A program made the translations under genes and the position numbers. This document shows positions 14,959-22,378 of a stretch of 28,553 bases of DNA, in pieces (position 1 is the first letter of the stretch; every line of letters begins with the position of its first letter). Below the pieces are notes generated by a model that was not told the origin of the DNA, did no database searches, and worked only from the letters and a program-made list of their open reading frames with translations. The stretch is from a virus: the IMG/VR virus record IMGVR_UViG_3300033153_015561, positions 1-28,553 of that record; one strand, given 5' to 3'.

Positions 14959-15498
14959 ATGGAGGAGAACGTATTCACCGAGATCGAGATGGCTCTCAAG
15001 CAGGGCCTCGAGGACCCGGCCAATGTGTCGCTCGGCGGCCACCCCGTTCCGGTGCGCATCGTGACACCCGACCCCGACTTGGTGGAGTTAACGCTCCCGG
15101 TGACCACGCTCCAGCTAATTGACGTGCGCCGCGCTCCCAAGCGAGCGTTCAATGAGTTCGATGTCGAGACGGACATGGAGAACGGCACGGCCAAGGTCGC
15201 CTGGCCCGAGGAGCCTTACGATATGCACTACACCGTGCGAGGGCACACCGAATCCGCCCGGCAGGACCGGCTCCTGCTCGGCCAGTACATCAGGTTCGTG
15301 GACGCGCACCCTGTGCTGGTCGGATCAAGCGGCCGCAAGTTCTACCTGGCGCGGACACTCTCGTTCCGGGACAGGAGCGATGGGCGTTCGTTCCAGAAAG
15401 CGCTCACGTTCGTGGTGAAGGCAAGGTTGCCGGTGGGCATTGAAAAGACGGTGCCCATAGCGACAGAGCGCAAAATAGTTGTGAGTGGTGAGTTATGA
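14959..15498 (+). CDS. Probable tail terminator/completion protein
   Basis: This 179-residue protein directly precedes the sheath gene, the usual place of the tail terminator in contractile phages. It begins with a helix (ENVFTEIEMALKQGLEDP), then alternates strands and turns (VPVRIVTPDPDLVELTLPVTTLQLIDVRRAP, YDMHYTVRGHTESARQDRLLLGQYIRFVDAHPVL). The LLLGQYIRF helix suits the terminator fold, but I recognise no named family with certainty. CGACTGAAAGGAG is 5 nt upstream of ATG 14959. The last residues (VVSGEL) and the stop are encoded by hairpin H7, so its C-terminus has been altered by the repeat. Confidence 0.55.
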   Translation: MEENVFTEIEMALKQGLEDPANVSLGGHPVPVRIVTPDPDLVELTLPVTTLQLIDVRRAPKRAFNEFDVETDMENGTAKVAWPEEPYDMHYTVRGHTESARQDRLLLGQYIRFVDAHPVLVGSSGRKFYLARTLSFRDRSDGRSFQKALTFVVKARLPVGIEKTVPIATERKIVVSGEL

Positions 15499-15558
15499 GT
15501 AATGAGTTAAGAAAAAAACATCTCTTACTCAAAACTCACAACTCAGAACTCAAAACTT
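15481..15558. repeat. Heptad hairpin repeat H7 (variant sequence)
   Basis: The arms use GAGTTATGAGTAATGAGTT and CTCAAAACTCACAACTCAG-type units, more AT-rich than the other copies, but with the same place and shape. It overlaps the last 18 nt of the upstream gene and supplies its stop codon. CCGACTGAAAGGAGG follows. Confidence 0.75.
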
Positions 15559-15583
15559 AAACCGACTGAAAGGAGGTTTATCA

Positions 15584-17080
15584 ATGTCCAAGGAATATTT
15601 ACGGCCCGGGGTCTTCGTGGAGGAGGTCCCGGCGGGCGCGTTCCCGCTGGAGGGAGTGGGCACGACCACCGCGGCCTTCATCGGGATCGCCGAGCGCGGC
15701 GCGCTGAACAGCCCGAAGCTCATCACCAACTGGACGCAGTTCCAGAAACACTTCGGCTCGTACAGGCGCGACTCGTTCCTGGCATACGCGGTGAACGGGT
15801 TCTTTTTGAACAAGGGAAGGCGCTGCTACGTGGTGCGCGTGGCGTCGAGTTCCGCGGCCATTGCGAGCGCGACCTTGCTGGACCGCAACGGAGTGTCGCC
15901 GGAAGACACGCTGCTCGTCCAGGCGCTTAACGAGGGCGAGTGGGGCAACGCGTTTTCCGTTGACGTTGCCGACGGCACGGCCGATCCGGCGAACGAGTTC
16001 AAGCTGGTGGTGAAGGAGAACGGCGTCGTGGTCGAGACCTGGGACGACCTCTCGATGGACCCGGTCGTCAGGAACTATGCGCCCGCCAGGATCAACGGCA
16101 GGTCGAGCTACATCCAGGTGACCGACTTGGAGAGCACATCCGAGCTGGCGGACAGGCGGCCGGAAGTGGTTGAGGATATAGCACTCACAGGCGGCGCAGA
16201 CGGCGCGAGCGACATCGCGGACTCCGACTACATCGGCGACGCGGCCTTGCGCACCGGCCTTTACGCATTCGACACGGTTGACGACGTGAACAACCTCTCG
16301 ATCCCCGGAAAGACGAACGCGACCATTGTCCAGGCGGGCCTGGACTACTGCGCCGCCCGGGCGGACCTCGGCTACGCTGTCGACCCGCCGCTCGGCTCGA
16401 GCCCGCAGGACGTGAAGACCTTCCGCGAGGGCTTCGACAGCTCTTACGGGTATCTGTACTACCCGTGGATCAAGATAAACGACCCGATCACCGACGCGCC
16501 CTGGCTCATCCCGCCGTCCGGACACATTGCCGGCATCTATGCTCGCAGCGACACCGAGCGCGGCGTGCACAAGGCCCCCGCGAACGAGATCGTGCGCGGC
16601 GCAGTCGGCCTCGAGTACCCGGTCACCGACGGCGAGCAGGAGGTACTGAACCCGGAGGGCGTGAACTGCATCCGCGCGTTCCCCGGCCGCGGCGTCCGCG
16701 TGTGGGGCGCGCGCACCATGTCGTCCAACCCGAACCTGCGCTACGTCCACAAGCGGCGCTTCCTCATGTTCGTGGAGGAGTCAATCGCCGAGGGCACACA
16801 GTGGGCCGTGTTCGAGCCGAACGACGAGCGGCTATGGGCAAAGATCATCCGCTCCGGCACCGGGTTCCTGCGGCGGCAATGGCTCGAAGGCGCGCTCTTC
16901 GGCAAGAACGAGGAGGAGGCGTTTTTCATCAAGTGCGACGAGGAGACCAACCCGCCCGAGGTCCGGCAGGCTGGGCAGGTAATCACCGAGATCGGCCTCA
17001 ACATCGTGGAGACCGCCGAGTTCGTGATCTTCCGCGTGGGCCAGTGGGACGGCGGCAGGTCCATCAAGGAGTTGGTGTAA
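15584..17080 (+). CDS. Contractile tail sheath protein
   Basis: The sheath contracts on infection and drives the tube through the envelope. N-terminal YLRPGVFVEEVPAG is the classic sheath start. The long middle domain is variable. The C-terminal core from about residue 370 to 490 is diagnostic: INCIRAFPGRGVRVWGARTM, YVHKRRFLMFVEESI, WAVFEPNDERLWAKI, GFLRRQWLEGALFG and the final EFVIFRVGQWDGG strand that joins neighbouring subunits. At 498 residues it is close to the usual size. AAGGAGG lies 8 nt before ATG 15584. The tube gene should follow directly, but an antisense toxin-antitoxin operon separates the two by 942 bp. Confidence 0.95.
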   Translation: MSKEYLRPGVFVEEVPAGAFPLEGVGTTTAAFIGIAERGALNSPKLITNWTQFQKHFGSYRRDSFLAYAVNGFFLNKGRRCYVVRVASSSAAIASATLLDRNGVSPEDTLLVQALNEGEWGNAFSVDVADGTADPANEFKLVVKENGVVVETWDDLSMDPVVRNYAPARINGRSSYIQVTDLESTSELADRRPEVVEDIALTGGADGASDIADSDYIGDAALRTGLYAFDTVDDVNNLSIPGKTNATIVQAGLDYCAARADLGYAVDPPLGSSPQDVKTFREGFDSSYGYLYYPWIKINDPITDAPWLIPPSGHIAGIYARSDTERGVHKAPANEIVRGAVGLEYPVTDGEQEVLNPEGVNCIRAFPGRGVRVWGARTMSSNPNLRYVHKRRFLMFVEESIAEGTQWAVFEPNDERLWAKIIRSGTGFLRRQWLEGALFGKNEEEAFFIKCDEETNPPEVRQAGQVITEIGLNIVETAEFVIFRVGQWDGGRSIKELV

Positions 17081-17123
17081 AGGGGGCGGGTTTGTTAAAA
17101 GTGACCGAAAAACTTTTCTTATG

Positions 17124-17297
17124 TCATTCCGTTCTGTCTTTGAGAAGGCTCTCAAGGTGGCAGCGAATGGCATCCAGCACCATGCTACGGGCCTCTTCAA
17201 GCGTCTTGCCTGCGGTGACCAAGCCCGGCAATGCGGGGACGGTTACGGTGTACCCGTCTTCTTCCTTGTCGAACACAACGGTGAATACCCTTTCCAT
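17124..17297 (-). CDS. HicB-like (UPF0150) small protein, no HicA
   Basis: The 57 residues VFTVVFDKEEDGYTVTVPALPGLVTAGKTLEEA are the standard HicB N-terminal fold: a small partly degraded RNase-H-like domain that binds HicA toxin. No DNA-binding C-terminal extension and no HicA gene is present. ATG 17297 has AAAAGG 9 nt upstream; a TTG at 17306 is the alternative. It is the third gene of the antisense operon, 58 nt after the RelE-like gene, so it probably shares that promoter. It may be a solitary antitoxin remnant or an anti-toxin against a HicA elsewhere. Confidence 0.75.
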   Translation of the reverse strand: MERVFTVVFDKEEDGYTVTVPALPGLVTAGKTLEEARSMVLDAIRCHLESLLKDRTE

Positions 17298-17355
17298 GAT
17301 CAGCAACCTTTTCTTAGTCGTTCTGTTAAGACTCTATACCGCTTTGGCCCATACA

Positions 17356-17673
17356 TCAATCTACATCACTCTGCTCGCCCAGCCATTCCAGGAGAGCACG
17401 CACATCGATCCGGTCAATGGCCTGTTCAAGGTCGCGGCGGTTAACAATACGGAGGATAACCACGGTCTTTTTGTGCGGCCAAAAGATGGTGCGGAAATCT
17501 CCGCTCTTGATCTCCCAGTAGTCAACGCCTCGCAACTTCTTGACCTTGCCTTGCGGCCAGGGCGGTCTTTCCAATATCTCAAGGTCATCAAGGATACGAA
17601 GCGCATCGTTCTTCTCAAGCTTTTGAAGGTCCCGCTGCGCACGGGGCGCGTAAACGATCTTACGCTTATCCAC
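17356..17673 (-). CDS. RelE/ParE-family toxin
   Basis: This is a 105-residue toxin-fold protein. The N-terminal helix pair (YAPRAQRDLQKLEKNDALRILDDLE) is followed by the beta-sheet core with KKLRGVDYWEIKSGDFRTIFWPHKKTVVILRIVNRRDLEQAI, matching RelE-type mRNA interferases (the GDFR and VVILRIVNRRD stretches). The gene starts with GTG at 17673, inside the antitoxin stop (GTGGATAA), so translation is coupled. It is on the minus strand within the phage tail operon. The family normally cuts ribosome-bound mRNA or poisons gyrase; the sequence favours the RelE side. The C-terminal LLEWLGEQSDVD tail goes beyond the core. Confidence 0.85.
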   Translation of the reverse strand: MDKRKIVYAPRAQRDLQKLEKNDALRILDDLEILERPPWPQGKVKKLRGVDYWEIKSGDFRTIFWPHKKTVVILRIVNRRDLEQAIDRIDVRALLEWLGEQSDVD

Positions 17674-17929
17674 GGCGGCGTTCGATCCGCTTCTTCATGG
17701 TCTCGTGATCAACCCCTCCCTTTTCCTCGTACTCGCGTCGCGCGGCCTCGACTTCGTCAAGGAGGGTCGGATGATGAGACAGGATAAAGTCCTCGAGAAG
17801 GTCCTCGTCGAGGTAGAGGAGAGCCGCGGCAGGCTTGCCGTTCCGGGTTACAACGATGTCCTCCTTGGCGAGTTGGTCGAGGAGCTTGGAGGTGTTGTTT
17901 CGAAGCTCCCGCATGGCGATGAATTTCAT
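17666..17929 (-). CDS. Phd/YefM-family antitoxin
   Basis: MKFIAMRELRNNTSKLLDQLAKEDIVVTRNGKPAAAL is the Phd/YefM DNA-binding fold: beta-strand, helix, then the VVTRNGKPAAAL strand pair. The C-terminal half is acidic and likely the toxin-binding part. ATG 17929 has AGGAGG 6 nt upstream; ATG 17932 is possible. It overlaps the RelE-like gene by 8 nt in the usual antitoxin-first order. It should neutralise the toxin and repress its own promoter through the palindrome at 17941-17960. Confidence 0.87.
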   Translation of the reverse strand: MKFIAMRELRNNTSKLLDQLAKEDIVVTRNGKPAAALLYLDEDLLEDFILSHHPTLLDEVEAARREYEEKGGVDHETMKKRIERRRG

Positions 17930-17940
17930 CATATGCCTCC

Positions 17941-17960
17941 TGTAGGCCAAATGGCCTACA
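17941..17960 (-). promoter_or_regulatory. Palindromic operator of the antitoxin operon
   Basis: TGTAGGCC-N4-GGCCTACA is a perfect 8-bp inverted repeat. It lies between the -10 box and the antitoxin ribosome site, at the predicted transcription start. It is well placed for autorepression by the antitoxin-toxin complex. Confidence 0.75.
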
Positions 17961-17964
17961 TAAG

Positions 17965-17993
17965 AAGATATGCCAACGCGGGGGCTTTGTCAA
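17965..17993 (-). promoter_or_regulatory. Sigma70-type promoter of the toxin-antitoxin operon
   Basis: On the minus strand TTGACA (17993-17988) and TATCTT (17970-17965) are separated by exactly 17 nt. The -35 box is a perfect consensus. Transcription would start near 17958, inside the palindromic operator, and run against the tail operon. Confidence 0.8.
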
Positions 17994-18022
17994 CTGTTCA
18001 TACGTAGATAAGGAGGTGCAAT

Positions 18023-18481
18023 ATGCCGAACGCGAGAGTAGACCCGTTTCCGAGATACAACTTCCTGGTCGAGATCGACGGCATCCGGCGCGCGGGCTTT
18101 ATGACCTGCTCCGGTCTCGAGGAGGAGACCGAGGTGCGCGAGTACCGCGAAGGCGGCGACAACACGACCGTGCGGAAACTCGCCGGCCTTAACTCGTACG
18201 CTCCCATCGTGCTGGAGATGGGATCGATTGCGGACGCCGAGCTTTGGGAATGGCGGCAGCGTATCAAGCGCGAGGGCGCTCAGGGCAACCGCAAGGCCAT
18301 CACCATCATCCAGCAGAACGAAGCGCGCGAGGAGGTCAAGCGCTGGCTGGTGCTTGACGCTTGGCCGTCCAAGTTCACCGCGCCGGAGTTCGATGCGAGC
18401 TCGTCGGACAACGCGGTCGAGTCGGTGGAGATTCAGCACGAGGGCCTGCAACTCACCGTGCGCCCGGCGGCGTTCGCATGA
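18023..18481 (+). CDS. Tail tube protein (T4 gp19-like)
   Basis: The protein stacks as rings to make the inner tube. PRYNFLVEIDGIRRAGFMTCSGLEEETEVREYREGG and the FDASSSDNAVESVEIQHEGLQL strand are typical of the gp19-like tube proteins shared by T4-like phages and contractile injection systems (Pvc1/Afp1 group). The 152 residues fit that family. AAGGAGG lies 6 nt before ATG 18023. It is separated from the sheath gene by the antisense toxin-antitoxin operon and has no obvious promoter of its own, so read-through from upstream is likely. The stop TGA fuses to hairpin H8. Confidence 0.92.
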   Translation: MPNARVDPFPRYNFLVEIDGIRRAGFMTCSGLEEETEVREYREGGDNTTVRKLAGLNSYAPIVLEMGSIADAELWEWRQRIKREGAQGNRKAITIIQQNEAREEVKRWLVLDAWPSKFTAPEFDASSSDNAVESVEIQHEGLQLTVRPAAFA

Positions 18482-18580
18482 GTGTGGAGTGGGAAGTGAG
18501 GAGTGTGGAGTGAGGAGTGAAAAGAAAGATAAATTCTCAATCACTTCCCACTTCCCACTTCCCACTTCTCACTTCCCACT
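18482..18580. repeat. Heptad hairpin repeat H8 (intergenic)
   Basis: This long copy starts at the tube gene stop. The GA arm (GTGTGGA and GTGGGAA units) and CT arm (CACTTCC units) are about 38 nt each. CCGACCGAAGGGAGG, the ribosome site of the next gene, follows. Confidence 0.9.
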
Positions 18581-18604
18581 AAACCGACCGAAGGGAGGTT
18601 TTTG

Positions 18605-18991
18605 ATGAAGGAAAAAGAGATCAGGACAGAGTACACATACGAGTTGCCCAAGGGCTACGTTGACGACAAGGGCCAGCTCCACAAGGACGTGACCATCCGC
18701 GAGATAACCGGCGCGGACCAGGAGGCCATGCTGAACCCGCAGTTCAGGAACAACCCGGCCAAGATGCTCACCGCGCTTCTGGCCCGCGTGATCGTGAAGC
18801 TCGGATCGCTCGAAGGGCGGCAGGTCGACACCGCGGTCACCGCGAACATGTTCAAGAGCGACCGCGACTTCCTGATCATGAAGCTCAAGGAGATCGACTC
18901 CGGGCCGGAGATGGAGATCGACGTCGAGTGCCCGGACTGCGGTAAGAAGTTCAAGGCCATGCTGGACATTTCGGATTTTTTCGGGGGCTAA
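18605..18991 (+). CDS. Tail assembly chaperone (short form)
   Basis: This 128-residue gene lies between tube and tape measure, the standard place of the tail assembly chaperone, which coats the tape measure during assembly. It begins MKEKEIRTEYTYELPKGYVDDKGQLHKDVTIREITGADQE, a start common in small chaperone proteins of contractile phages, and ends with a CPDCGKKF half zinc-knuckle before the slippery sequence. GGGAGG is 6 nt before ATG 18605; the TTG at 18602 is less likely. The stop lies 7 nt after a T-TTT-TTC heptamer that allows a -1 extension. Confidence 0.8.
   Translation: MKEKEIRTEYTYELPKGYVDDKGQLHKDVTIREITGADQEAMLNPQFRNNPAKMLTALLARVIVKLGSLEGRQVDTAVTANMFKSDRDFLIMKLKEIDSGPEMEIDVECPDCGKKFKAMLDISDFFGG
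18976..18982 (+). promoter_or_regulatory. Programmed -1 ribosomal frameshift heptamer
   Basis: The heptamer is T-TTT-TTC, with TTT and TTC as codons of the short chaperone frame, exactly the X-XXY-YYZ arrangement. The zero-frame stop follows two codons later. The -1 frame is open for 249 nt and carries plausible protein sequence. Confidence 0.8.
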
Positions 18992-19230
18992 CCGAGGAGG
19001 TACGCCGCGCGGTCTTCCATATCGCGGGTCTCCTTCCGATCGTGAAAGCCTTCGACTGGCGCATGGAGCCGGTACGCAGGGAGATCGCGATCATCGCTTA
19101 CCACTTTCACTGGAGCCGCGCCGAGTGCATGGCCTTGTCGCGCCGTGAAAGAACTGCGTGGATCGAGGAGATCAAACGGATCAACAAGCAAGTGTGGAGT
19201 GGGAAGTGGGGAGTGAGAAGTGGGAAGTGA
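18982..19230 (+). CDS. -1 frame extension of the tail assembly chaperone
   Basis: After slippage the product continues RGLTEEVRRAVFHIAGLLPIVKAFDWRMEPVRREIAIIAYHFHWSRAECMALSRRERTAWIEEIKRINKQ, giving a total of about 208 residues. The EIAIIAYHFHWSRAECMAL...RERTAWIEEI segment resembles the small protein found after the chaperone in related contractile tails (DUF6760-type, by memory). The only independent start is GTG 19042, which lacks a ribosome site, so frameshifting is preferred. The last residues (VWSGKWGVRSGK) and the stop come from hairpin H9. Confidence 0.75.
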   Translation, partial: RGLTEEVRRAVFHIAGLLPIVKAFDWRMEPVRREIAIIAYHFHWSRAECMALSRRERTAWIEEIKRINKQVWSGKWGVRSGK

Positions 19231-19296
19231 GCGGTGAGAAGTTTGAAGTGAATATTTTCACTCCTCACTTCTCACTTCCAACTCCACACTCACTTC
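19192..19296. repeat. Heptad hairpin repeat H9 (overlaps two genes)
   Basis: The GA arm encodes the end of the frameshift product. The CT arm, read on the minus strand, runs into the stop of the four-helix-bundle gene (CTGAAGTGA). A further single arm lies on the other side of that gene at 19691-19725. Confidence 0.88.
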
Positions 19297-19646
19297 AGGT
19301 GGTCTAAGGAGGATTTAAGGCCATGAAGCATTCTGCTCAACTCTTCGCATTCTTCTTTCAAAGATTGTGCACGCTTATCATCAATAAAGTTTCTCCTCCG
19401 ACAGATTTCAATGAGCGCGATACATTCGAATACCGAGCCTCTTGCAATAGTGTAGAATCTTCTTCGGTCTGCTTTGGTATCTCGCCCTGCGCCTTCCGCA
19501 ATATTGAGAACAATAGATGTCGCCGCTCGCCGGAACTGCGAGGTCAAACCAAACAGTTCAGCCTGCGGAAATGGCTTGGTGGTTTCATATACCCGATCGA
19601 CAAAATCAAGGGCTTTCTGGTAAATGGCAAGCTTTTCAAAATCCAT
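19290..19646 (-). CDS. Four-helix-bundle protein (S23/IVP family)
   Basis: The 118 residues MDFEKLAIYQKALDFVDRVYETT, FGLTSQFRRAATSIVLNIAEGAGR and a C-terminal helix ending LSRMLHGLKSSLDHLK match the S23-type four-helix bundle first seen in proteins coded by 23S rRNA intervening sequences. The family includes Avd of diversity-generating retroelements. Its molecular role is largely unknown. The gene is antisense to the tail operon, more AT-rich, has no good ribosome site at ATG 19646, and is bracketed by hairpin-repeat arms on both sides. No reverse transcriptase or variable repeat is visible, so a retroelement is not supported. Confidence 0.88.
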   Translation of the reverse strand: MDFEKLAIYQKALDFVDRVYETTKPFPQAELFGLTSQFRRAATSIVLNIAEGAGRDTKADRRRFYTIARGSVFECIALIEICRRRNFIDDKRAQSLKEECEELSRMLHGLKSSLDHLK

Positions 19647-19690
19647 AATGTTACCGAGTATAAGCCCTTTCTGTTCGGCAAGGCAAGTTT

Positions 19691-19725
19691 CTTCACTTCA
19701 CACTCCTCACTTCTCACTTCCCACT
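19691..19725. repeat. Single heptad-repeat arm (H9b) beside the four-helix gene
   Basis: CACTTCACACTCCTCACTTC-type units end in CCCACT, directly followed by GCTGGAGG, the tape measure ribosome site. No GA partner arm lies within this piece. It pairs best with the left arm of H9 across the gene, or is a duplicated right arm. Confidence 0.8.
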
Positions 19726-19738
19726 GCTGGAGGTCATA

Positions 19739-22255
19739 ATGACCGACAGCATCACACTTGGAATCGTCATTCGTCTCAAGGACGAGGCGTCGCGGGGCGT
19801 GAAGTCCGCCCTGGGCGGGATCGAGCGCCTGGGCGATGAGGTCGACGAGACCCAGAGGAAGATGGCGAGGCTCGAGTCGGGCTTCCGCCAGCTCCGCGAC
19901 GCAGGCATCGGCCTGACCGCCATGGGCGCGGCCGCGACCGGCGCGCTCTACTCCGTTATCAAACCGGCGGCCACCCTCGAAGAGGCCATCAAGAACACGC
20001 TCACCCTCACCGGCGAGGCCTACGCGAAGATGGAACAGGAGATGACCAAGCGGGCATTGGAGCTATCAACGGTGCTTGGCATTTCTGCAGACCAGGTGGC
20101 GGACTCCTTCTACCAAGTGCTCTCATCCGGAGCCGAGGCATTGTCGCCGCAGTTCGATGCCCTCGCCGTAACCGCGCTCAAGATGTCGAAGACCGTCGGC
20201 CTCGAGCCCACCGCAGCGGTGGAGGTCCTATCGGACACGCTCCACGCCTTCGAGATGGACGTGGCCAACGCCGAGCGCGCCGCCGACGTGTTCTTCACCA
20301 CCTCGAAGCTCACGGCCACAACGGTGCCTCAGCTTACAGACGCCATGCGCGAGGCCGGGCCTGCGGCTGCCGCAATCGGACTATCGCTCGAGGAGACGTC
20401 CGCCATTCTCGCGGGCTTCGCGGCCAAAGGCGTGAAGGGAGCCGCGGCGGGCACCGCGTTCCGCATGATACTCACGCGGCTCGCCAATCCTCCCAAGGAC
20501 GCGGCCAAGGCGCTCGGTATGCTTGGCGTCTCCGTGTTCGACTCGACCGGCGAGATGCGCCCGATGATAGACGTTCTCAAGGACATGCAGAAAGGCATGG
20601 CAGGTCTTACCTCGGAGCAGAAGGCCGCGGCGCTCAAGGCCATCGCAGGTGAGGAGGCGTTCTCCAAGCTCGGCGGCCTTCTCGAAGGCAACCTCGACAC
20701 TCTGGAATCATGGAGGCTGGAACTTAAAGAAGGCGGGGCAATGCAGCTCGCGTTCTCCCAGAAGATGGACGCCACCACCGAGCAGGTAAAGCTCATGTGG
20801 ATTTCGGTGAAGAACCTCGCCATCAGCATCGGCGGGCCTTTGCTCGAATCGCTCTCCGGCGCGGCGGCCTGGTTTGCAAAGGTACTGGGCAAAGTCACCG
20901 AGTTCACCAAGGCGCACCCGATCGTCGGCAAGCTTATCGGCGTCACGCTCGCGGCAGTCGGCGTGTTCGGCCTCCTGGCCGGAAGCATCCTCACGGTCAC
21001 CGGGATGGTCGGCCTGTTCGCGCTCAAGTGGTTGCCTCTGGCGAGGGCGGGCATGTCCGCTCTCTCGGGCGTGGTAACGCGCTCGATCCCGACCTTCATC
21101 GGGTGGGGCAAGGCCGTGGTTGCGAGCGCGCGGGCGGGCAAGCTCCACTCGATCATGACCATGGACGTGGGCAAGGCGCTAAAAGGCATGATCACGTCCA
21201 TGTGGGCCGGCGTGAAAGCGGCTGTGGCCTGGACAGCGGCCACGGTAAAAGACCTTGCAGTCAAAGCCGCACATGCCGCTTCTATCGTTGCCGGGACGGT
21301 AGCTACCTGGGCGAGCGCGGCAGCATCCAAGGCGGCTGCCGCCGCTCAATGGCTCTGGAACGCGGCAATGACCGCGAACCCCATCGGCCTGATCATCGTC
21401 GGAGTCGCGGCGCTTATTGCCGGCATCGTGCTCATGGTAAAGCACTGGGACGCGGTGAGCGCGGCGGTCAAAGGCGCGTTCGCCTGGTTCCAGAACCTCC
21501 TCGGCAAGGCACCGGACTGGCTCCTCGCGCTTATCTTCCCCATCGGCCTCGTCATCAAGCATTTCGACAAGGTAAAGGCCGTGGCGGTCGGCGCGTTCAA
21601 CGCGATCAAGGGAGCGATAACGTCCGCCGTGGTCTGGGTCGTATCCAAGTGGGCCGCCTTCAAGACCGTGATCCTCACCGCGCTCGGGCCCATCGGGATC
21701 GTGATCGCGTACTTCGGAAAGATCAAGGCCGCTGTAAGTTCGGTTGTCGGATGGGTGTTCTCCAGGTGGCCGGCGATCAAGGGAATTCTCCTCTCGCCCA
21801 TCGCCGCGGTAATCGCGGGCTGGACCGCCGTCAAGGACGCGCTTATGGGCGTGTTCCCTTCGATAGCGGGCGCGGCGACGGGTACCTTCGCCGCTGTCAA
21901 GGAAACGATCGCGGGAGTGCTCGACTGGATAGTGGCGAAGATCAACTGGGTGGTTTCGAAGATACCGAGCTTCATGATGCCCGGTGGTGGAGGCTTGCCC
22001 GTGGGCGGACAGATGGTGGTACCTGCCACTGCGCCCGCTTCCGAACGCGCAACGCCGAGGCCCACCGTGCCGCGTGAGGCGGGCGCGCTTCCCGCTTACG
22101 CGATGGCCGCGGCCGGCGGCGGGGCGACTAATCAATCTGTGGTGATCCAGTCCGGCGCGATACAGATTCACGCTGTGCGCGTTGACGAGAACGTGATCCG
22201 GCGCATCGACTACGAGCTCGCAAAGCTCATCCGTAGGAGGCGGGAGAGGAAATGA
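19739..22255 (+). CDS. Tail tape measure protein
   Basis: This 838-residue protein sets tail length and is ejected with the DNA. The N-terminal third (GVKSALGGIERLGDEVDETQRKMARLESGFRQL, then ALELSTVLGISADQVADSFYQVLSSGA and GLSLEETSAILAGFAAKGVKGAAAGTAFR) is the TP901-type core. Hydrophobic segments near residues 391-425 and 545-566, and further ones to about 670, are the usual membrane-active parts. The C-terminal region repeats FxxIKxxI-type segments and ends in a basic tail. GGAGG lies 6 nt before ATG 19739. By the usual 0.15 nm per residue, a tail near 120-125 nm would be expected (inference). Its stop TGA fuses to H10. Confidence 0.93.
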   Translation: MTDSITLGIVIRLKDEASRGVKSALGGIERLGDEVDETQRKMARLESGFRQLRDAGIGLTAMGAAATGALYSVIKPAATLEEAIKNTLTLTGEAYAKMEQEMTKRALELSTVLGISADQVADSFYQVLSSGAEALSPQFDALAVTALKMSKTVGLEPTAAVEVLSDTLHAFEMDVANAERAADVFFTTSKLTATTVPQLTDAMREAGPAAAAIGLSLEETSAILAGFAAKGVKGAAAGTAFRMILTRLANPPKDAAKALGMLGVSVFDSTGEMRPMIDVLKDMQKGMAGLTSEQKAAALKAIAGEEAFSKLGGLLEGNLDTLESWRLELKEGGAMQLAFSQKMDATTEQVKLMWISVKNLAISIGGPLLESLSGAAAWFAKVLGKVTEFTKAHPIVGKLIGVTLAAVGVFGLLAGSILTVTGMVGLFALKWLPLARAGMSALSGVVTRSIPTFIGWGKAVVASARAGKLHSIMTMDVGKALKGMITSMWAGVKAAVAWTAATVKDLAVKAAHAASIVAGTVATWASAAASKAAAAAQWLWNAAMTANPIGLIIVGVAALIAGIVLMVKHWDAVSAAVKGAFAWFQNLLGKAPDWLLALIFPIGLVIKHFDKVKAVAVGAFNAIKGAITSAVVWVVSKWAAFKTVILTALGPIGIVIAYFGKIKAAVSSVVGWVFSRWPAIKGILLSPIAAVIAGWTAVKDALMGVFPSIAGAATGTFAAVKETIAGVLDWIVAKINWVVSKIPSFMMPGGGGLPVGGQMVVPATAPASERATPRPTVPREAGALPAYAMAAAGGGATNQSVVIQSGAIQIHAVRVDENVIRRIDYELAKLIRRRRERK

Positions 22256-22354
22256 GTGGGAAGTGGGGAGTGAGAAGTGAGGAGCATGAAGAAGTGAGAA
22301 GTGAATCGGGGTTCTTGATCTTCACTCCACACTTCCCACTTCTCACTTTCCACT
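22256..22354. repeat. Heptad hairpin repeat H10 (intergenic)
   Basis: It begins at the tape measure stop codon. The right arm ends in TTTCCACT, then GCGAGCGACTGAAAGGAGC, the same junction sequence as after H5. Confidence 0.9.
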
Positions 22355-22378
22355 GCGAGCGACTGAAAGGAGCGAGAA

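Noticed and set aside
15599-17787. Long minus- and plus-strand ORFs over the sheath gene
   Set aside because: Low-complexity Arg/Gly/Ala- or Val/Arg-rich translations, typical of alternative frames in GC-rich DNA; the sheath frame explains the region.
19290-19725. Diversity-generating retroelement (Avd-like four-helix protein)
   Set aside because: No reverse transcriptase and no template/variable repeat pair were seen in the window.
20329-22171. Large alternative-frame ORFs over the tape measure gene
   Set aside because: No recognisable motif or ribosome site; the tape measure frame is complete and convincing.
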